This document shows, in pieces, positions 1-5,703 of a DNA stretch of 6,001 bases. The notes beneath the pieces were generated by a model. That model worked only from the letters and a program-made list of their open reading frames with translations, ran no database searches and was not told the DNA's origin. A program made the translations under genes and the position numbers. Every line of letters begins with the position of its first letter. The stretch's first letter is position 1. Source of the DNA: Thermoplasmata archaeon (GTDB lineage: Archaea; Thermoplasmatota; E2; UBA202; JdFR-43); the NCBI GenBank assembly GCA_021158865.1, contig JAGGSX010000016.1, positions 1-6,001 of the forward strand, written 5' to 3'.

Positions 1-471
1 ATAAAATACTGGCTAAAAAAATTCAATTTAAATCACAGTTATAAAGAAATATTTGAAGAATGCAGGAATAAATTGAAATTATATCCAGAAGTTGAATGGG
101 TTTTGAATAAATTGAAAAATAAATATTTGATAATAATATCAAATGCAGCCCGCGAATTCATAGAATTTGAAGTCAGTGAATTAAATTTAAAAAGCAAGTT
201 CAAAAAAATTTTTTCTTCTGTAAGCGATTTTGGAAGAGTGAAAAAAGATGGAGAGGTTTATAAAAAAATATGCAAATTTTTGGAAATAGAATGCAATAAA
301 ATGATTCATATTGGAGACAATCTTGAATTTGATTACATGGCAGCCAAGCAGGCAGGCATAGAAGCATTTTATTTAGATAGAAAAAGCATGAAAAGTGGGG
401 AGTATGTTGTTAGAAACTTGAAAGAATTTTATGAAAAAATAAAAAGGATTGGTATCCTTAGGACAGGGTAG
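1..471 (+). CDS. HAD-superfamily hydrolase, 3' part only (start before the window)
   Basis: The frame is open from base 1 to a TAG at 469-471, giving 156 visible residues, so the start is outside the window; a TTG at 73 is not credible as the start because plausible protein sequence precedes it. Three of the four HAD motifs are visible (visible-residue numbering): motif II as IIISNA with the Ser near residue 47, a motif III Lys near residue 81 in VKKDGEVY, and motif IV as HIGDNLEFDYMAAKQAG with Asp near 106 and 111. The nucleophile motif I (DxDxT) and most of the cap domain lie upstream. By family knowledge this is a cytoplasmic Mg2+-dependent phosphatase or related phosphotransferase that forms an aspartyl-phosphate; the order and spacing fit subfamily I. 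The substrate cannot be read from sequence. A possible terminator follows at 506-563, so it is probably not co-transcribed with the downstream genes. Family call confident, function open. Confidence 0.85.
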   Translation: MKYWLKKFNLNHSYKEIFEECRNKLKLYPEVEWVLNKLKNKYLIIISNAAREFIEFEVSELNLKSKFKKIFSSVSDFGRVKKDGEVYKKICKFLEIECNKMIHIGDNLEFDYMAAKQAGIEAFYLDRKSMKSGEYVVRNLKEFYEKIKRIGILRTG

Positions 472-505
472 TTATTTTGGATTTATGCATAGCATATCTT
501 AGTTA

Positions 506-563
506 ATGGGCTGTTATGATTTTCCCATCTATTTTCTTCTTTCCTCTTTTACCTTTACCTCTT
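506..563 (+). terminator. probable terminator after the HAD gene: hairpin plus pyrimidine-rich tract
   Basis: A 5-bp inverted repeat ATGGG (506-510) and CCCAT (524-528) with a 13-nt loop is followed directly by a long, nearly pure pyrimidine run (529-563) containing several T clusters. Archaeal RNA polymerase stops mainly at U-rich tracts, so the tract alone could suffice and the weak hairpin may be incidental. It lies between the HAD stop codon and the tRNA promoter, where a terminator is expected. Confidence 0.4.
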
Positions 564-625
564 AATGATAATTGTTTGCTTGAGAATCTTTTTAAAACAA
601 TAGACGGGTTTTTACTAAAAATCTT

Positions 626-640
626 CACAAAACTTAAAAA
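626..640 (+). promoter_or_regulatory. BRE/TATA-like promoter of tRNA-Val
   Basis: The box CTTAAAAA at 633-640 is preceded by an A-rich stretch suitable as a BRE. Its centre lies about 25 bp before the first base of the mature tRNA (662), the usual archaeal TATA-to-start distance, so transcription probably begins at or a base or two before the tRNA. A second T/A box at 587-597 is too far upstream to serve the tRNA. Confidence 0.5.
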
Positions 641-661
641 TGAAAAAGATTATAATGGCAG

Positions 662-734
662 GGGCTAGTGGTCTAGGGGTTATGACGTTGCCCTTACGAG
701 GCAGAGGTCGCCGGTTCAAATCCGGCCTAGCCCA
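662..734 (+). tRNA. trnV: tRNA-Val, anticodon UAC
   Basis: A complete 73-nt cloverleaf can be folded by eye. The acceptor stem is GGGCTAG (662-668) with CTAGCCC (727-733). The D stem is GTC/GAC (671-673, 684-686) with a G-rich loop. The anticodon stem is TTGCC/GGCAG (688-692, 700-704; first pair G-U) around the loop CTTACGA, placing anticodon TAC at 695-697. The variable loop has 5 nt. The T stem is GCCGG/CCGGC (710-714, 722-726) with loop TTCAAAT. The discriminator is A734, usual for Val. There is no intron and CCA is not encoded (the next bases are CTT), so CCA must be added by the nucleotidyltransferase. It reads GUA and probably other Val codons by wobble. Position 37 is G where A is more usual in many valine tRNAs. 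Confidence 0.96.
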
Positions 735-754
735 CTTATCTCCAAAATAAACCC

Positions 755-767
755 ACAAATTTAAAAA
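755..767 (+). promoter_or_regulatory. BRE/TATA-like promoter of the PRC-barrel/acyl-CoA synthetase/ABCE1 operon
   Basis: TTTAAAAA at 760-767 follows the A-rich ACAAA at 755-759, resembling a BRE plus TATA box. A start about 25 bp downstream falls near 788-790, giving a leader of only about 5 nt before the ATG at 795, i.e. a nearly leaderless mRNA. A second A/T stretch at 769-780 could shift the start to about 799 and favour the ATG at 804 instead. With only 60 bp between tRNA and gene and no T tract there, some read-through from the tRNA is also possible. Confidence 0.4.
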
Positions 768-794
768 AGCTTATGTAATTTCATATTGATAAAA

Positions 795-1034
795 ATGAAA
801 GCAATGGAAAATGAGTTGAGGGGGAAAAAAGTAATGAGCCGAGAGGGGTTATACTTAGGCATAATAAAAAACATAACAGCAGATGAAAATACAGGTAAAT
901 TAATGGACTTAATTGTTGAACCATCTGATAAAATTGACCCTCGTTTATATCACCAAAATGAAGATGGTTACCTAATTTTTCCATTTGATTCAGTCAAATC
1001 TGTAAAAGATGTTGTAATTTTGGGAGAAGAATAA
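795..1034 (+). CDS. small PRC-barrel domain protein
   Basis: The gene encodes about 79 residues that make up essentially one PRC-barrel domain. It opens with ELRGKKVMSREGLYLGII, the usual first strands of this fold, continues through a variable loop into MDLIVEPSD, and ends with FPFDSVKSVKDVVIL, the typical last strands. There are no membrane segments or cysteines. PRC-barrels are small beta-barrel adaptor domains. In haloarchaea, PRC-barrel proteins (CdpB1/CdpB2) bind SepF and take part in FtsZ-based division; RNA-processing roles are known for the related RimM domain. Whether this copy does either is inference. Start: a TTG at 786 and ATGs at 795 and 804 are in frame. ATG 795 fits a short leader after the TATA box at 760-767; 804 is also possible and gives an N terminus closer to the domain edge. 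Its TAA directly abuts the next gene's ATG, so the two are co-transcribed. Confidence 0.88.
   Translation: MKAMENELRGKKVMSREGLYLGIIKNITADENTGKLMDLIVEPSDKIDPRLYHQNEDGYLIFPFDSVKSVKDVVILGEE
1022..1026 (+). promoter_or_regulatory. Shine-Dalgarno-like site for the acyl-CoA synthetase gene
   Basis: GGGAG lies inside the last codons of the PRC-barrel gene and ends 8 nt before the ATG at 1035. It can pair with the CCTCC near the archaeal 16S rRNA 3' end. It supports ATG 1035 as the true start and internal initiation in the operon mRNA, in contrast to the next gene, which lacks such a site. Confidence 0.45.
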
Positions 1035-2294
1035 ATGGATGTATTCTTCAATCCAAATAGCATAGCAGTTATCGGAGCTTCAGCCAAGAAGGGAAAAATT
1101 GGTTATGAGATTTTGAAGAATATAATAAAAAGTAAAAAAAATGTTTATCCAGTAAATCCAAATAGGAAAGAAATAATGGGACTGAAATGTTATACAAGTG
1201 TTGAAGAAATTGAAGAAACTGTAGATTTAGCTGTTGTTGCTATTGATGCAAAAAATGTAATAAATGCCATAGAAGAATGTCATAGAAAAGGAATAAAGAG
1301 AGTTATTATAATATCTGGAGGATTCAAGGAAGCAGGAAATGAACAGTTAGAGAAAGAATTAATAAAAAAAGCAAAAGAATATGATATAAGAATAATTGGT
1401 CCAAATTGTATAGGGGTTTTTAATGGAAGAAACAAATTCAATACATTTTTTCAACGGAATATGAATTTACCAAAATCAGGAAATGTTGCAATTTTGACGC
1501 AATCAGGAACTTTTGGGATTGGTTTATTGGAAAGATTTGCAAATGAAGGAATTGGGGTTTCAAAATTTGTTTCGTATGGTAATAAAGCTGATGTAAATGA
1601 ATTTGATTTAGTAAAATATCTTGAGAAAGATAAATCAACTGATATAATAGCAATATACGCAGAAGATTTTGCCAAAGAATTTTTTGATATGAAATTTGAA
1701 AAGACTGTTGTTGTTTTAAAAGCGGGTAGGACTGAATTAGGGAAAAAGGCAGCGAATTTACATACTGGAGCAATGGCAACAAACTATGAAATTTTTAAAG
1801 GAGTTTGTAAACAAAAGGGCATAATCATTGCAGATAATTTTGAAGAATTTTTTGGTATTTTAAAGATAATCAGCATGCAGGGCTTACCTTTCAATGGAAA
1901 TACTGCAATAATAACAAATGGCGCAGGCCCCGGCGTCATCGCATGCGACTATTTAAATGATAAGAGATATTTGGATCTTCATTCCAATCTTATAGATTTA
2001 ACAGGAAGCGCAACATCAAAAGATTTTTTAGATGCAATTTACAGATTAGATAAAAATGTGGCTATTGTTATATTAAATTTTGTTTTTCAAGATGCTCCAT
2101 TAGCAGAAACAATAGATGTATTCTATAAAAAATTTAAGAAAGATAGGAGGATATATGTGGCAAGTGCTATGGGAGGAAAATTTATTAGCAAGCAAAGAAA
2201 AAAGCTTGCAAAATTGGGTATTCCCTTATTTGAAGAACCTCTGCATCTAATAAATGCACTCGATAAGATAGCTTGGTATAGTATGAGAAAATGA
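1035..2294 (+). CDS. ADP-forming acyl-CoA synthetase, alpha-subunit-type protein
   Basis: This 419-residue protein matches the alpha part of NDP-forming acyl-CoA synthetases, which make ATP from acyl-CoA, ADP and phosphate through a phosphohistidine. Domains in order: a Rossmann CoA-binding domain (about 1-130) with NPNSIAVIGASAKKGKIGYE and IIGPNCIGV; a flavodoxin-like ligase domain (about 147-275) with GNVAILTQSGTFG and VSYGNKADVNEFD; and a second such domain (about 285-419) with AIITNGAGPGV. The family's catalytic histidine is present as H243 in NLHTGAM (canonical SHTGS), and E210 in IYAEDF sits where the phosphohistidine-stabilising glutamate is expected. The stretch between E210 and LKAGR is several residues shorter than I expect for the family. 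The ATP-grasp beta subunit needed for nucleotide chemistry is neither fused nor encoded in this window, so it must act with a subunit made elsewhere or do something different. Acyl substrate unknown. It abuts the PRC-barrel gene and overlaps ABCE1 by ATGA. Confidence 0.88.
   Translation: MDVFFNPNSIAVIGASAKKGKIGYEILKNIIKSKKNVYPVNPNRKEIMGLKCYTSVEEIEETVDLAVVAIDAKNVINAIEECHRKGIKRVIIISGGFKEAGNEQLEKELIKKAKEYDIRIIGPNCIGVFNGRNKFNTFFQRNMNLPKSGNVAILTQSGTFGIGLLERFANEGIGVSKFVSYGNKADVNEFDLVKYLEKDKSTDIIAIYAEDFAKEFFDMKFEKTVVVLKAGRTELGKKAANLHTGAMATNYEIFKGVCKQKGIIIADNFEEFFGILKIISMQGLPFNGNTAIITNGAGPGVIACDYLNDKRYLDLHSNLIDLTGSATSKDFLDAIYRLDKNVAIVILNFVFQDAPLAETIDVFYKKFKKDRRIYVASAMGGKFISKQRKKLAKLGIPLFEEPLHLINALDKIAWYSMRK
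1920..1949 (+). other. GC-rich codon patch inside the acyl-CoA synthetase gene
   Basis: Ten consecutive codons (residues 296-305, GAGPGVIACD) end in C or A only, eight of them in C, while surrounding codons mostly end in A or T. The patch covers the glycine-rich loop that opens the third domain. It is a composition anomaly, not a known element. Confidence 0.5.
2291..2294 (+). promoter_or_regulatory. ATGA stop/start overlap linking acyl-CoA synthetase and ABCE1
   Basis: The ABCE1 start ATG (2291-2293) overlaps the TGA stop (2292-2294) of the preceding gene. No GGAG-, GAGG- or GGTG-like site is visible in the 20 bp before the ATG, so initiation most likely depends on ribosomes finishing the upstream gene. 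Confidence 0.7.
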
Positions 2295-4015
2295 GGGTAG
2301 CAGTTATAGATAGGGATAGATGTCAGCCCAAGAAATGCTCCCAAGAATGCATAAAATATTGCCCGCCAGTTAGAAATGGAATTGAAGCAATTATTTTGAG
2401 AGATGGAAAGCCATTGATATCCGAAGAACTTTGTGTTGGATGTGGTATATGCGTTCATAAATGCCCTTTCAAAGCAATACATATAGAAAATCTTGCCGAT
2501 GAGTTAAAACAGGATGTCGTGCATCAATATGGAGAAAATGGTTTCAGATTATTTCATCTTCCTATGCCAATAAAAGGTAAAGTTGTTGGTTTGCTTGGAG
2601 AAAATGGAATAGGAAAGACAACTGCTTTGGATATTCTTTCTGGAAAATTGAAGCCAAATTTAGGAAATGGCGAAAAAAGTTGGGACGAAATAATAAATTA
2701 CTGGAAAGGAAGCCAGCTATATAACTTTTTTAGAGATTTGATAAATGGAAAAATAAAGGTTGGTTATAAGCCACAATATGTTGATAAACTTCTGCGCTAC
2801 AATGGCACAGTTGGGCAATTTATAAATGAAATGGGTGTTAAAGGAGAAGGGCTTGAAAATTTGATGGATAGAAAGATGAATGAGGTATCTGGGGGAGAAT
2901 TACAGAAGATAGCGATAACGATTGCAATGGAAAGAGATGCTGATATATATTTTTTTGATGAGCCATCATCCTATTTAGATATAAAGAATAGACTTGAGAT
3001 GGCGAAGAAAATAAGAAGCATGGTTGAAGATAAAATGATTGTTGTTGTAGAACATGACCTTGCCATTTTAGATTTTCTTGCAGACATTGTTCATATATTG
3101 TATGGAAAAAAAGGAGTGTATGGAATTGTTGCTGGAGCAAAAAACATAAGACATGGGATAAATCTGTATCTTTCTGGGTATTTAAAAGAAGAGAATGTAA
3201 GATTTGGAGAGAAAATAAAATTTGAAAAACATCCACCGAGAGAGAAAAAAGAAGCAGAGCCATTAATAAAATTTGGAAGAATTGAGAAAAATTTTGGAAA
3301 TTTCAAACTTGAAGTGGAAGGAGGGGAGATATATAAAGGAGAAGTTATTGGTGCAGTTGGACCAAATGGAATAGGAAAAACAACATTTGTTAAAATACTT
3401 GCAGGCGTTATTGCTCCCGATAAAGGAAGAGTTAATTCAAAAATAAAAGTTAGTTACAAGCCACAATATGTTAGGGTAATAGAAGGAAAAGTTAAAGATA
3501 TTTTTGAGAATAATAAAAAGAATTTCCATTCATTTTATGAAAAAGAAATTTTAATCCCATTAGGAATAAAGGACTTATATGATAATGAAATAAAAAACCT
3601 CTCTGGTGGAGAATTACAAGTAGTTGCAATAGCATTTTGCCTTTCAATGAAAGCAGATATATACTTATTGGATGAACCATCTGCATATTTAGATGCCAAG
3701 CAAAGAATGAAGGTTGCAAAAATAATAAAAAGAATTATGGAAAAAGAGGGAAAAGCTGCTCTGGTTGTAGAACATGATGTTTATTTTATTGATATGGTCA
3801 GCCAATCTCTTATGGTTTTTACTGGAGAACCAGAAAAACATGGTATTGGATTGGGTCCATTCAGTCTGAGAGAGGGAATGAATATCTTCTTAAAAGATTT
3901 GGGCATAACTTTTAGGAGAGACGAAGAAAGCAACAGACCAAGGGTGAATAAATTGGATTCAAAATTGGATAGAGAGCAAAAAGAGATTGGAGAATATTAT
4001 TATGAGTTGTATTGA
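2291..4015 (+). CDS. abce1: ABCE1/Rli1 ribosome-recycling ATPase
   Basis: The 574-residue product has the full ABCE1 plan and near-usual length. An N-terminal ferredoxin-like domain carries eight cysteines for two [4Fe-4S] clusters (C11, C16, C20, C24 and C48, C51, C54, C58). NBD1 has Walker A GENGIGKT (103-110), the HLH insert typical of ABCE1 (about 130-170), signature VSGGE (199-203), Walker B ending at E224 and switch H255. A hinge follows (about 296-330). NBD2 has Walker A GPNGIGKT (357-364), LSGGE (437-441), Walker B ending at E462 and H495. The tail RRDEESNRPRVNKLDS is family-typical. In archaea and eukaryotes this soluble protein works with aRF1 or Pelota to split 70S/80S ribosomes after termination or rescue and stays on the small subunit; it is not a transporter. 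The start MRVAVIDRDRC is canonical. The only small oddity is Glu at the second position of Walker A in NBD1, where Thr, Pro or Gln is more common. It is the last gene of its operon. Confidence 0.98.
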   Translation: MRVAVIDRDRCQPKKCSQECIKYCPPVRNGIEAIILRDGKPLISEELCVGCGICVHKCPFKAIHIENLADELKQDVVHQYGENGFRLFHLPMPIKGKVVGLLGENGIGKTTALDILSGKLKPNLGNGEKSWDEIINYWKGSQLYNFFRDLINGKIKVGYKPQYVDKLLRYNGTVGQFINEMGVKGEGLENLMDRKMNEVSGGELQKIAITIAMERDADIYFFDEPSSYLDIKNRLEMAKKIRSMVEDKMIVVVEHDLAILDFLADIVHILYGKKGVYGIVAGAKNIRHGINLYLSGYLKEENVRFGEKIKFEKHPPREKKEAEPLIKFGRIEKNFGNFKLEVEGGEIYKGEVIGAVGPNGIGKTTFVKILAGVIAPDKGRVNSKIKVSYKPQYVRVIEGKVKDIFENNKKNFHSFYEKEILIPLGIKDLYDNEIKNLSGGELQVVAIAFCLSMKADIYLLDEPSAYLDAKQRMKVAKIIKRIMEKEGKAALVVEHDVYFIDMVSQSLMVFTGEPEKHGIGLGPFSLREGMNIFLKDLGITFRRDEESNRPRVNKLDSKLDREQKEIGEYYYELY

Positions 4016-4018
4016 TTA

Positions 4019-4053
4019 GCTTTTATTCACCCTCCCACACCCCATTATTTCCA
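4019..4053 (+). terminator. pyrimidine-rich tract after ABCE1, possible terminator
   Basis: The 55-bp gap after the ABCE1 stop begins with GCTTTTATT and runs into a C-rich, almost purine-free stretch (about 4028-4053). No hairpin is evident. The following gene has its own BRE/TATA element, which supports transcription ending here, but the T runs are short and read-through into the radical SAM gene is likely to some degree. Confidence 0.3.
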
Positions 4054-4054
4054 C

Positions 4055-4069
4055 TGGAAAGTTTATATG
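4055..4069 (+). promoter_or_regulatory. BRE/TATA promoter of the radical SAM gene
   Basis: TTTATATG (4062-4069), close to the archaeal TATA consensus, is preceded by the purine-rich TGGAAAG (4055-4061), a good BRE. The expected transcript start about 25 bp downstream is near 4088-4091. That lies beyond the ATG at 4071 but falls on an in-frame GTG at 4089, suggesting a leaderless message starting with GTG. Confidence 0.55.
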
Positions 4070-4070
4070 C

Positions 4071-5693
4071 ATGGATGCAATTAAAAATGTGATTACAATA
4101 TTAGATGGTTTTATTGATGAACCTTCATGCTTTGGTGTCCCTCCATATATTTCCCCTTATATAAGATATATAGCAGGTGCAATTAGAGACGCTGGTGGAA
4201 AATATGAATATATAACAATCGAAGAATGGAGGAAAGGAAGAAGAATTAAAGGAGATACTTTAATAATAGTTGCTGGGGCAATTGTCCCCGGGAAATATAT
4301 CAGAGCGATGCCAATTTCATTCAATGAGTTTAAAAGAATAGCAGAAAATTTTAAAGGAATAAAAATATTGGCTGGCTCCTCCGCCGTCTATGGGCTTGGG
4401 CAAGGAGGCGGGAAGCCTCCCTTGAGTGTAAAAAAATGGGTTGATTATCTTGCCATGTTAGATGGAGATGCTTTTATATATGATTTTTTGAATGGAGAAG
4501 TAGGCAATAGAAGAAGGAGTATGCAGGAATGGAGAAAGTGGTCTTTAATGGGAGCCGAAGTTGTAAAGCAGCATCCTGATTATCCACAGCCTTTAATTGC
4601 AGAGATAGAAACATATCGTGGATGCATAAGATGGTTTAATGGTTGTAGTTTTTGCATGGAACCTTCTTTTGGTAAGCCCATTATGAGAGAGGAAAAAGAT
4701 ATAATAAATGAAATTAAAATTTTGAATGAGTTTGGTGTTAAAAATTTTAGATTAGGTTGTCAAACATGTTTTTTCTCTTACAAAGCTAAAGGAATAGGAA
4801 AAAGTGAGACACCAAAGCCAAATGTGGATGCAGTAGAAAGATTGCTAAAGGGAATAAATAAATTAAATTTAAATGTTCTTCACATAGATAATGCAAATCC
4901 AGCCATTATTTCAGAATGGGAAAATGAAAGCAGGAAGATAGCGGAATTGCTGGTAAAATATGGAACAGCTGGCAATACAGCTGCATTTGGAATGGAAACG
5001 GCAGATGAAAAAGTTATAGAAGAAAATAATTTGAATGCATATCCTGAACAAGTCATGAAAGCTATAAAGATATTGAATGAGATTGGAAGGAAAAAGGGAA
5101 GCAATGGAATGCCATATCTATTGCCAGGAATAAATATTCTTTTTGGATTGAAGGGAGAGAGCAAAGAAACTTATGAAAAAAATTATTTATTTTTAAAAGA
5201 AGTTTTAAATAAAGGTTTGCTTTTGAGAAGAATAAATATAAGACAGGTTGTTGATTTGAGGGGGAATGTTATCAGAATAAATAAAACATATTTTAAAAAA
5301 TTCAAGAGAATTGTAAATAATGAAATAAATAGGACAATGCTACAAAAATTGTTGCCCCATGGCTCTGTATTAAAAAATGTATATCTTGAGATAAATGTTG
5401 GAAATTCTACCTATGGCCGCCAGATTGGCTCATATCCTATTTTAGTCTATTTACCCTATAGAACGTTGGTTAATAAATTTGTTGATGTTAAAATATATGA
5501 CCATGGTTATAGAAGTGTCTCAGCAATTGAATACCCATTCAACATAAATAAGGCAGGGTTTACAATGTTAAAAAATATTCCATTCATTGGAAAAAAAATT
5601 GCTGCTGAATTGGTAAAAAATAAACCGATAAAAAATGAGGATGAATTGAAGAAAATTATAAAGAAGGATATAATAAATTGGTTTTCAATATGA
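4071..5693 (+). CDS. archaeal radical SAM enzyme with B12-binding-like N terminus, TRAM-like segment and C-terminal HhH
   Basis: The 540-residue reading frame begins with a Rossmann-like N-terminal region (about 7-140) containing ILDGFIDEP and GVPPYISPYIRYIAGA, like the B12-binding-type domains before many radical SAM cores. The core (about 175-395) has ETYRGCIRWFNGCSFCMEP with C185, C192 and C195 as presumed [4Fe-4S] ligands; spacing is CX6CX2C, not the canonical CX3CX2C. AAFGMETAD (304-312) matches the SAM-binding GxE-type strand. Residues about 424-490 look like a TRAM/OB fold, often RNA-binding, and 496-535 form a helix-hairpin-helix (IPFIGKKIAAELV), usually nucleic-acid-binding. This layout is known from conserved, uncharacterised archaeal proteins, from memory including one of Methanocaldococcus (MJ1487). 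RNA modification is a reasonable inference, not shown; the substrate is unknown. A further CQTC pair (C230, C233) is unusual. Coordinates give the longest form; the promoter at 4055-4069 favours GTG 4089, which would make 534 residues. It has its own promoter and converges on the minus-strand gene. Confidence 0.92.
   Translation: MDAIKNVITILDGFIDEPSCFGVPPYISPYIRYIAGAIRDAGGKYEYITIEEWRKGRRIKGDTLIIVAGAIVPGKYIRAMPISFNEFKRIAENFKGIKILAGSSAVYGLGQGGGKPPLSVKKWVDYLAMLDGDAFIYDFLNGEVGNRRRSMQEWRKWSLMGAEVVKQHPDYPQPLIAEIETYRGCIRWFNGCSFCMEPSFGKPIMREEKDIINEIKILNEFGVKNFRLGCQTCFFSYKAKGIGKSETPKPNVDAVERLLKGINKLNLNVLHIDNANPAIISEWENESRKIAELLVKYGTAGNTAAFGMETADEKVIEENNLNAYPEQVMKAIKILNEIGRKKGSNGMPYLLPGINILFGLKGESKETYEKNYLFLKEVLNKGLLLRRINIRQVVDLRGNVIRINKTYFKKFKRIVNNEINRTMLQKLLPHGSVLKNVYLEINVGNSTYGRQIGSYPILVYLPYRTLVNKFVDVKIYDHGYRSVSAIEYPFNINKAGFTMLKNIPFIGKKIAAELVKNKPIKNEDELKKIIKKDIINWFSI
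4401..4424 (+). repeat. GC-rich hairpin inside the radical SAM gene
   Basis: CAAGGAGGC (4401-4409) pairs with GCCTCC-C-TTG (4415-4424): nine base pairs with one bulged C (4421) around the loop GGGAA (4410-4414). It encodes the Gly/Pro-rich stretch QGGGKPPL and is the strongest inverted repeat I noticed in this AT-rich window. It may be a by-product of Gly and Pro codons. Confidence 0.6.
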
Positions 5694-5703
5694 AATAGAG
5701 GTC

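Noticed and set aside
73..75. TTG at 73 as the start of the HAD gene
   Set aside because: The frame is open back to base 1 and the residues before it look like the end of a HAD cap domain; starting here would also remove the nucleophile motif.
444..459. Hairpin AAGGAT-TGGT-ATCCTT near the end of the HAD gene as a terminator
   Set aside because: It lies within the coding region about 10 bp before the stop codon and is not followed by a T run.
587..597. TATA-like CTTTTTAAAAC as a separate promoter for a small RNA
   Set aside because: No RNA gene or conserved structure is visible about 25 bp downstream, and such boxes are frequent by chance at this base composition.
516..668. A 50-codon plus-strand frame from ATG 516 through the gap into the tRNA
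   Set aside because: It is created by the pyrimidine tract (Phe/Leu/Pro-rich), ends inside the tRNA-Val gene, covers the tRNA promoter and has no ribosome binding site.
695..698. Reading the tRNA as Arg with anticodon ACG
   Set aside because: It would shift the anticodon by one base and leave position 33 as A instead of the invariant T; the stem pairing fixes the 7-nt loop with TAC in the anticodon positions.
781..984. Minus-strand frame opposite the PRC-barrel gene
   Set aside because: It is antisense to a convincing PRC-barrel gene, with Leu/Ser/Phe-rich low-complexity sequence typical of a shadow.
1438..1782. Two overlapping minus-strand frames opposite the acyl-CoA synthetase gene, and similar ones at 2123-2482, 2838-3263, 3492-3719 and 4880-5164
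   Set aside because: All lie opposite genes with clear family motifs and have no recognisable protein features; AT-rich purine-biased coding strands commonly leave the opposite strand open.
2603..3472. Near-identical 20-bp repeats between the two ABCE1 ATPase domains (2603-2622 with 3365-3384; 2763-2782 with 3453-3472, one mismatch each)
   Set aside because: They encode the same conserved Walker A and Q-loop motifs in the same codon bias; no need to invoke recent duplication or gene conversion.
2291..4015. ABC transporter ATPase
   Set aside because: There is no membrane partner, and the eight-cysteine iron-sulfur domain with the hinge and tail is specific to ABCE1.
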